Positions 1 to 7,300 of a stretch of 13,141 bases of DNA are shown one piece after another. Positions within the stretch are counted from its first letter, which is position 1, and each line of letters begins with the position of its first letter. The translations under genes and the position numbers were made by a program. Below the pieces are notes generated by a model. It was not told the DNA's origin and searched no databases. It worked only from the letters and a program-made list of their open reading frames with translations. The DNA lies in the NCBI GenBank assembly GCA_027600665.1, contig JADGJL010000831.1, positions 1 to 13,141 of the forward strand, written 5' to 3'. This DNA comes from Irineochytrium annulatum. Lineage: Eukaryota; Chytridiomycota; Chytridiomycetes; Chytridiales; Chytridiaceae.

Positions 1-1
1 C

Positions 2-601
2 CCCCATTTCTTCCACCCACATCATGGCCCGCGCCCCGGCGTGAATGGGGGTCCGTACACCGGCGGGCCGCCGGGGCCGAGGCCGCCTCCCGGCGTCGCG
101 GGTGCAGGGGAATGGAAAGGAGGACCGCACGGGGGGGTCCCGCATCCGATGAGACCGATGGGGGCAAGCCCCGCGGGTGCGAGTGCGGGGCCGAGTGCGG
201 CCAGTGCTGGAGCGCCGGGGGCACCTGTGCCGCCGGCGGCGGTGAGGAGGCAGGTGGATTATTCAAGGCTGCCGGAGCCGCTGCGGTACGCGTGGAATGA
301 GAAGGAGGAGAAGGAGGTTGGTATTCTGCGTATCTTTTAAGACTTTGTGTCCCAAACTAACGGGCTGCTTTTCTCGCAGTTCGAGAAGTCGCTCGCGGAC
401 CGCCGGCGTATCGCGCTGGAGGACGAGAAGCAGCAGGCGGAGCTGCGGAAGCTTCGCTTCGAACATCGGATGCTTGACTTAGAGAGCAAGAAGTGGGAGA
501 GGCAGATGGAGCTGATTACGAGGCAGTTGGCGGAGCATGAGGCCGAGATGGAGATGCTGAGGACGATTGGTGCATCGAGTAATAATAACGCCACTATTTA
601 A
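2..601 (+). CDS. C-terminal part of a Pro/Gly-rich coiled-coil protein (5' truncated)
   Basis: The frame is open from the left edge and ends at TAA 599-601, so the start lies outside the window. Exons are 2-316 and 380-601. The 63-nt intron 317-379 has donor GTTGGT, an AACTAAC branch site near 355-361 and acceptor CGCAG; reading through it would hit a stop at 338-340. The visible 178 residues start with a His/Pro/Gly/Ala-rich, probably disordered stretch of about 90 residues. A short conserved-looking patch (VDYSRLPEPLRYAWNEKE) follows. The last ~70 residues are rich in Glu, Lys, Arg and Leu and look like one continuous coiled coil (for example ALEDEKQQAELRKLRFEH), with a short Asn-rich end. 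I do not recognise a family. A coiled-coil scaffold or a regulator with a missing N-terminal domain are both possible. Confidence 0.75.
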
Positions 602-822
602 AGCGCTTTCATTTTCTCCTGTAATTTTTTTGGTTTAGGGTTATAATTTTTCCTTTTTTTGGGGTTTGTAGCGTAGAAGGGTAGTACATTGAGCTGGGTC
701 GTGTGCAGAAGTAACTGTCTGAACTTAGATACGTCGCTTGCTTGGAGGTCAAGAAGCAGACGGACGTATTAGCTTTGCTGACTAGCTTTTCAATACACGA
801 ACAACTTCGTTCTTTTGGTACA

Positions 823-846
823 CGTCATGTCGGTAATATCATGACG
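823..846. repeat. Short inverted repeat, 7-bp arms
   Basis: CGTCATG at 823-829 is matched by CATGACG at 840-846 with a 10-nt spacer. It lies in the 3' intergenic region and could form a small hairpin. A function in 3'-end formation is speculative, and a match this short can occur by chance. Confidence 0.35.
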
Positions 847-1293
847 AGCTGAAATCACCCTAGGATTTTCTTTGATGAACACTTCGCATACCCTTCGGCG
901 AAGGTATTCTTGAAGCACAAACGGTGATATTTAGATTCAGACCAAACACAAAGAAGAAGACACAAGACTTTGTCAATGTGAGATTGAAGAGTTGATTCCG
1001 ACTAATGGCGACAAAATGGAATAAAAACGAGAGATAATATCCGGTGAGAGCTTATTGAAAACCACAATAAAATGGGAAGAGTGCCAGGAAGCCAACAAAC
1101 ACAAGGAAAAGCGAATACAGAGGCAAGAGAACCCAGCAGACATTAGGGATGTACGCCCACAATCAGAGTTCAAAACCCAAACGAACGGAATGCTTAAAAG
1201 TTGATTTTGTAGAGAAGAATTACGAAACAAAATAAGGAATGAAGAAGCGTAATTTGGGGACCTCAAGCCCCTCTACCCACAGTCGAACCACCA

Positions 1294-1340
1294 AACCAAA
1301 CAAAAAAAAAGGAAAAAAAAAAAAGAAAAAAAAAGGAAAA
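1294..1340. repeat. A-rich (purine) low-complexity tract
   Basis: This is a run of A interrupted by a few G and C residues. It begins about 75 nt beyond the glycosidase stop codon. In the glycosidase transcript it would read as a U-rich tract, a composition found near 3'-end processing sites. It is not flanked by anything that looks like a retroposed copy. Confidence 0.6.
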
Positions 1341-1414
1341 GTCAGCAAAGCATGTGATGCCAACCACGGAAAATCTTCAGCCAAAAATAAACCGCCGAAC
1401 CCAAAAAGCCCGAT

Positions 1415-3080
1415 CTAGTTCTTCCCAGTGAGCGCGACACTCCCGTCACAGCCGAACTGCATCGACTGCCCCCCAAACAACATATTGGGACCGAAGCTTT
1501 GCATCTTCTGGTTGAACGCCTGCGCGACGCCGCTCGTGTCGTTTCCGAACGGGTTCGTGACCGTCCAATCCTTCATGTTGGGCGGAACGGGCTTCGCCTC
1601 CTCAAAGTTCACGACGAGTTTCAGGAGCGGGAAGTTCGTGAGCGTGTCCTGGCTGAAGACCTGCTCCCACCAGCCCTGCTTGATGGCGAGCGGCGTCGAC
1701 TGACCGGCCGCAGTCAACGGGGACCCGTCCATGTTCGTGTACCAAGGCGCGCCGGTCTCGGGCAACATCATCGGCTTGCCCTTTGCGGCCGCGAAGTTTT
1801 GGTAAAACTGGCGCGTTTTAATGTAAGTTGCGCTGAGAGGCGGTTGCGCCGTTGCTTCGACGACGGCGCCCTGACCCGTCATGGAGTCTTTAAAGTAGGT
1901 CGGTTGAATAGCCTCGTTTTGACCCAGGAGGGGGTAGTAATACAGCGAGAGTGCGACCCAGTCCACGTACTCATCGCCAGGGTAGTACGGGGAGTAAGGG
2001 TCGTCGTCCTGGTCAAGAACCTTGTTGCCGTTCGTGTCGAGGGCGAGGAAGTCCGGGCTGTTAGTGTCGCTCAAAACCTTTGGCCACTCAGATTTCGGGT
2101 TGAAAGGGTAAGCAATGCCAATGTTAGGGCCCCAAACCATGGCTACAAAAGCAGTACGATGAAAATGTGTGAGTATAAGACCACTCAAGTGAAATGAATT
2201 GAGTAGACAAACTCACCCGTAAGGTTAGTGTACTTGCGAATGAAACCGGTCATTCTCCTGAAGCCTTCTTTGTATCCAGTGGGCTGCATGCCGTATTCAG
2301 TCCACTGGCCTAAAACGGATATTCAGCTTCGAAGCATGCACGGAGATGCTGCCGCGCTCACCGTTCATCTCGTGACCGAACCGCAACAAAATAGGGACAC
2401 CGTATTCCTTGTTGATTCTGAGGCACTGCTGGGCAACGGCGTCCATCACGTCGTCCTTAAGCTCTGCCATAGTCGTCGTAGGCTCCATCGTAAGCTCAAG
2501 AATACCGCCGTTCTTCCCCACAAGAGAGCCGAACCAGTTGATAGTGTTGTAATCGTAGGTGCTGTTGACGTTGCCCGGCGTGCTCGGCGCGTTGACCTGG
2601 AAGAAGGCGTTGCTAATTGTGAAAAATTTAGGGCTCATTCTGATTCGATGATTATAAATGCATAACTCACACGACAGCAGGCTTCAAGCCACCCAGCCTC
2701 TGCGTGACCTGCGCTGGCGTATCGAGCTGCCAGTTTATGCTGAATCCCAACATGATTTTGTTCGTCGGCGGCTCGACCCTCGCGAGCGTCCTCCCAGCAA
2801 ACTGCGCCTGGCCCGCATTGCAACTAACAGCGGTGGTCGTGCCCGGTGCCACAGGCTGACCCGCAACGACCGCCGGGGCACCCGGCTGTATAGGTTGGTT
2901 GCCCTGCCCGTCATTGATTACCGTGACCTCCTGGGGTTGGGGGTGCGTCTTGGCATACTGGTTCAAGTCGTAAACCTTGTACGCGAGATAGGCGAGGCCG
3001 CCCGTGGAGAGGAGAAAGGCAATCAACGTCTTCGTCCAGAAGAGGCAGTTGCAGAAGGCGATGCGGCCACTCTTGCCCAT
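1415..3080 (-). CDS. Type II membrane-anchored GH26-like glycoside hydrolase
   Basis: Exons in transcript order are 3080-2671, 2612-2362, 2309-2217 and 2142-1415, giving 493 aa. Introns are 58, 52 and 74 nt, with donors GTGAGT, GTGAGC and GTGAGT. The ATG at 3080 has A at -3 and G at +4. Residues 1-16 are short and basic. Residues ~17-37 (TLIAFLLSTGGLAYLAYKVY) form one membrane helix, implying a type II topology with an extracellular catalytic domain after a Pro/Gln/Gly linker (~45-85). The core opens at ~108 (MLGFSINWQ). RFGHEMNGQW carries the predicted acid/base E218, and LPETGAPW carries the predicted nucleophile E380; both fit clan GH-A, family 26. NST (153) and NLT (249) are possible N-glycosylation sites. 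An EF-hand-like loop (DTNGNKVLDQDD, 287-298) sits inside the barrel. Family members act on mannans or related beta-glycans; the substrate here is not known. GH26 is the best fit, though a GH26-like relative is possible. Confidence 0.85.
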
Positions 3081-3139
3081 AGTTGCTGGTGGCTGGCGCG
3101 CAGTGGAGGAAGGGAAGGTTCGGGCAGGCCTGGACGTAT

Positions 3140-3163
3140 CTAAGGGTAGAAAGAAATCGTTAG
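3140..3163 (-). promoter_or_regulatory. Candidate 3' splice site of a 5'-UTR intron upstream of the glycosidase
   Basis: On the minus strand a CTAAC branch-site match (3163-3159) is followed by a pyrimidine-rich stretch and TTAG, with AG at 3141-3140. This lies 59 nt upstream of the start ATG and looks like the coding introns of the window. The partner donor is not clear; GTAGAG starting at 3253 is one candidate and would give a 114-nt intron. The start ATG at 3080 is unaffected. Confidence 0.4.
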
Positions 3164-4371
3164 AGGCGTGGGACACCAAGCCAACGAGTTAAGTTGAACA
3201 GCGTGTGGGAATGATGGCGGAGAGCCCTTCTTCCTTCGCATGCCGTCCTCTACGCCACTCCCACATCGCCGTCCGGCCACGCCGAGTATTCCTCTACGTT
3301 GCGACAACCCCTGCGTTGCAAGCATCCCACCACCACCAGCGACCAAGTCGGTGCCACTGGCCGGCCGGAGGAGGTGCCCAACACGTCCGAACAGTCCAGA
3401 GCGCCTGGCGAGTCCACTCCAAAGCCCCAGCCGATCCCACATCCTCCATGCAGTCCTCCTCCTTTCAGGCATGTCCCTCCGCCGTCATTCGCAGATCCTC
3501 GCCCCAGCGGGGGTTTGCCGCTCGATCGGGGGCTGCATGCTCTCACACCGACCTCACGGGAAGGCGATGCAGATGACGGAGCCTCCGTGGCGCGATTCTG
3601 TTCCAAACCAGAAGAACCAGGGGGCAACGGGCCTTGTCTTGGGTGAGGTAGCGGCGGAGCAGATTTGCGTAGCTGTGTAACACTCTGCGACGCCTTCCAG
3701 AACTCTTCCTTCTTGAGCGAACAAAGCAAATTGGTTACTCTCGTTCATTTCATTAAATACTGTCGTGGGAAGAATAATAAAAATAAAAGCAATAAAGACA
3801 AAAACAACAAAATTACTACCACCCCGTGGCTCCTCTAGATCCATGTAAAATGAAGAGATGAAGAAGCAATTACAGGTGGAACTACATTACACAGGATGTC
3901 AATAAATTACGAAGTCGAGGTACCGAGTCGGGTGTTTAAGAGTTTGACACAAAAGATATGGAAGAAGCCGGCGGAAAGAACATTAAAGGATTTGCGAATG
4001 ACATACTATGACAACTAGAAGTTTCTGATAAGGCGTCGAGAAGAAAGAATGAAAAGACTGGGGTAATTTTACAAAACGGGGAAGGGAGAGAAGATAAGCG
4101 GCGGGGGGTAACACCCAAAAAGGCACAAGGAAAAGGAGAAGGGAGAAGTGAGCATAATGTTTTTACATCGGAAAGTACAAAAGGAATTTGAAGAGGCAAA
4201 GGTTCCTTATTGACAGAGAGAACATTTTTGACTAAAGGCGGTTGAAGGAGCAATGAAGCACATAATCACAGTACACTTAAGGGTAAAGGATCGTAACCCT
4301 GATCCTACTTTGGCTCCCCACAGCGCCGAAACCAGCTCAAGCCTACTTAGTCAAAGGCGAGGGCACACACC
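3164..4371. other. Intergenic region: glycosidase promoter/leader and Argonaute 3' UTR
   Basis: No gene can be supported here. The part next to the glycosidase (about 3200-3700) is GC-rich and carries overlapping open frames in several phases, none with a recognisable domain. It is best read as promoter and leader. The part from about 3700 to 4371 is AT-rich, lies downstream of the Argonaute stop at 4372-4374, and probably contains its 3' UTR. I found no tRNA-like structure or repeat in it. Confidence 0.55.
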
Positions 4372-7300
4372 CTAAGTGAAGAACATTGTGCTCTGAAGCG
4401 ACGGCACGACCCTTGCGTGCTCCCTCATCCTCGACGAGCTCCCCATTCTGATGATCGTCGGCGCTTGGCCATGTCCCTGTCCTTGCATCTGTCCCTGCAT
4501 CTGCCCCATCGGCGGACTCGAGATCCCTGACAGCGACCCCATCGATGACGATTGCGACATCGACCCGGACCCATTGCCCATGTGTTGCTGATGGTGATTA
4601 ACGTGGGGGTGCTGCTGAGCCTGCATCGTCGGCGAGAACAGGCCGGGTTGCTGCTGCTGCTGCTGCGACGGGTGGCCCGCCTGACCCGCGCTCAGATTCC
4701 TGCTGATCACGGGGCTCGGGTGCGAGTTCCAGGTGCCCGCGCCGTTGGCACCGACGACGCCGCCGTTCGCGAGCCACTCCTGCTGCATCGAAGTACCGGG
4801 TAGGGAGCCGCCGTTCATATTCATGCTGACACCAGGCCCGATCAAATTAGCAGCGTTCGGTGGCGCCCAAAAGGTGGAGATGGGGGATGAGACGTTCGGC
4901 GTTGCGGACCACGAGTTCCAGCTCGAGGCCGCGGCCGCAGCGGCAGCGGCAGCCGCATTCCCATTAGACGAGGAGTTACCGACGACGGTCGGGGAAGCGG
5001 CCGAGGAGGCGTAACACCGTGCTCGAGCAGCGACCAAATGCGCGAAGTACGCCGGAGGCACGATGCTGACGGCACGCGTGCTGAACAACAACAAAACGTA
5101 GTGAGCTACTTGTCCGCATACAGTCCGACAAAATTGATTTATACCTTCGAGCGAAGTTGTAACATAGGCGATACGTAATCTCCTGAAGATCATCCGCTGA
5201 GAAGTTGTTATCATCGTGTAAAACATGGTAGTGCGCCGCCTTGCTCGTCCCCTGCATGCCGGGGTGTGACGTGAGGTAAAAATCGAACTCAAAGGGGTGC
5301 GTAACGCCTGTACTTAGATGAGCATATGGCATTATATAATTAGCGAAAGAGCAGCAACTCACCGCTATCGATAACAGTCCCCGCCAAGATATTCCCCTTT
5401 CCATCAGACTCCCCAACCTCCATCCGCCCCGGGAAAAACCTCCCATGATGCCTTTTATTGACAATCAAGAACGTCAGCCTAACCTCAATCCCCAACGCTA
5501 CACAAGCCCTCTTAACCGCCGAAATCTCCTCCACCGATACGTCCCCAAGCTGCGCCTCGCCCACACCATCCCTGAAAAACAAGATCCTTCTCGGGTACAG
5601 CCCATTCCTAAACCTAAACATCTCCAGCAGTTCCTTTGTCATCCCCTCGAGATCCGACAAAATCTCCCGGCGGGACGACTGCACCCGTATCGCGGCGCGA
5701 TACTCGCAGAACCGCTTGTCGACGGTCCCTACGACGGCGCCAATAGAGGATAAGTCCGCGGCGCCATGCTGCGGGTGTGTCACGTCGGCGCCCATAAGCA
5801 TGGTCGGGATGCCGTTCGTGCCAAGGCCGCCAAGCTCGCGAATCGGGTCGATGTAGGAGTTGACGCCGCCGAGCTTTGCGTTTATCTTCAAGGCGAGATT
5901 CTGCGCGTAAGAGGGCTTCGTCACGTGCACGTGTTTTCCGATCACGCACTGGGTCATGAGGCCCATCTCGGTCTCCGCGACCTTTTTGATCGTCTCGTAC
6001 ACCTGGAGACATCATCGATAAGAAAGATCGTAGCTCACCAACAATGTCGACCACGATAAATAGTGAGGCCTACCGTGTTTTTTTGCGCCATAATGCAAAT
6101 AACCAACTGCGCAACCGCCGGCGGCGCATACCCCACCATCCCCCCATATTGATGCACAGCATGATGCGACCTCGCTCTCTCATCCGCAGCCCTCAACGTC
6201 GCCTCCACCGTCTCTGGCCCCATCCGTCCAGGCGCGTACACGATAAAATCGGCAATATTCCGCTCCGAGATCTCCATGCCCAAATTTACGCACGCCGTTA
6301 GGACGTTCTTGATAAACATGCCGACCGTGTGGAGCGGGAAGTAGGCCGGGTCCCCAAAGACGGCGACGGCCCAGGTAGTGAGAACGGCCGGCATAGCGAA
6401 TTTGAGTCCGCGGCCAATGCGCCAGGTACCGTCGACCGGCGTCATGATGGGACCGAGCTCGCTCGCGGCGCCGAAGGTTAGGGGTGGGGGCGTCAGGATG
6501 CGGGCCTCGATTACCGACATTTCGGGGTTCACGCGCACGCCCCAGGACTCTAGAGCGTCTGAGTCGCCGTAACCGTGAAGTTGTCTTTGCTAAATGGTCA
6601 GTAGTTGCACTGGGTTACAAAACTTCACCTCATCCCCTCCACAACGCGCTCCTTCCTATACTCCGGCATAACGGCCGTCAGTTTCACAATATCCGCCAGC
6701 TGCTGATCATTCAGCTTCCCGACATGCCTCTGGTTCCTCCTGATCCAACACAACTCAATCGGCAATATACAATCCGAATTCGCCCCCGAAATTACACATG
6801 GCAACCAAGGATACATTAGCGCGACGCCGTACATCTCCTGAAAGTAGCTAACAATGGGTATGATCCTCTTGAAGCGCTCGGGGCCCGTAACAATGAGGGT
6901 CTGGGAGGCGGGCTTGTCTGTGATGGCCTTAATGCGGTATCGCTTGCGTCCCGTGGTGCGGTAACGAATTTCGATGGCGACGTCCCGTAGGAAACGCTCG
7001 AGGCGCTTGCGCTCGTGGGGATCGGAGAAATGCTGGCGGACGGCGTCGATGTTGGGTTTGTTAAAGAATTTCGCAACGGAGTCAATGAGTGGGCCTAGTT
7101 AACTTTTGTTAACAAAATCACGCGGTAGGAACGAAAAGATATTACCAGCAATGTAGAAAGATGTTGCCGACACATCCAGGTTTAGCAGCAGCTTTTTAAA
7201 CGTCGGCCGTATACTCTGGTACCAGCCCTGATGCACCGTCAGACCGTTCGCGATAGGCGTGTTATGATGCTCGGAGTAAAACGAGCCTCCGCCCCTGCCG

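Larger units (their letters stand above)
602..1414. other. Convergent intergenic region (two 3' UTRs)
   Basis: This region lies between the stop of the left-hand plus-strand gene and the stop of the minus-strand glycosidase, so it should hold both 3' UTRs. It is clearly more AT-rich than the flanking exons. AATAAA hexamers on the plus strand occur at 1020-1025 and 1066-1071, but they are far from the stop at 601 and may not be functional. The only sizeable open frame (minus strand 973-1266) has no recognisable domain and no coding-like composition. Confidence 0.6.

Noticed and set aside
892..904. CCTTC-GGC-GAAGG hairpin as a terminator
   Set aside because: A 5-bp stem is too small to be meaningful, and the window is eukaryotic, where such hairpins do not act as intrinsic terminators.
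973..1266. Minus-strand open frame of 97 codons in the convergent intergenic region
   Set aside because: AT-rich, no recognisable motif, and it lies where 3' UTR is expected.
1294..1340. Poly(A) tail of a retroposed gene
   Set aside because: No target-site duplication and no intron-less copy of a gene upstream of the tract.
1499..2197. Plus-strand open frame of 232 codons antisense to the glycosidase
   Set aside because: It is a shadow of the GC-rich minus-strand exon: Arg/Val-rich, with no domain, and it runs across a mapped intron of the glycosidase.
3250..3729. Minus-strand open frame of 159 codons upstream of the glycosidase
   Set aside because: Low-complexity Gly/Pro/Ser composition with several competing overlapping frames; no domain and no convincing splice link to the glycosidase.
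6592..6834. Reading the Argonaute as a pseudogene because its open frames change phase repeatedly
   Set aside because: Every phase change coincides with GT-AG sites at 44-71 nt spacing, and the joined protein aligns through N, PAZ, MID and PIWI with all key residues.
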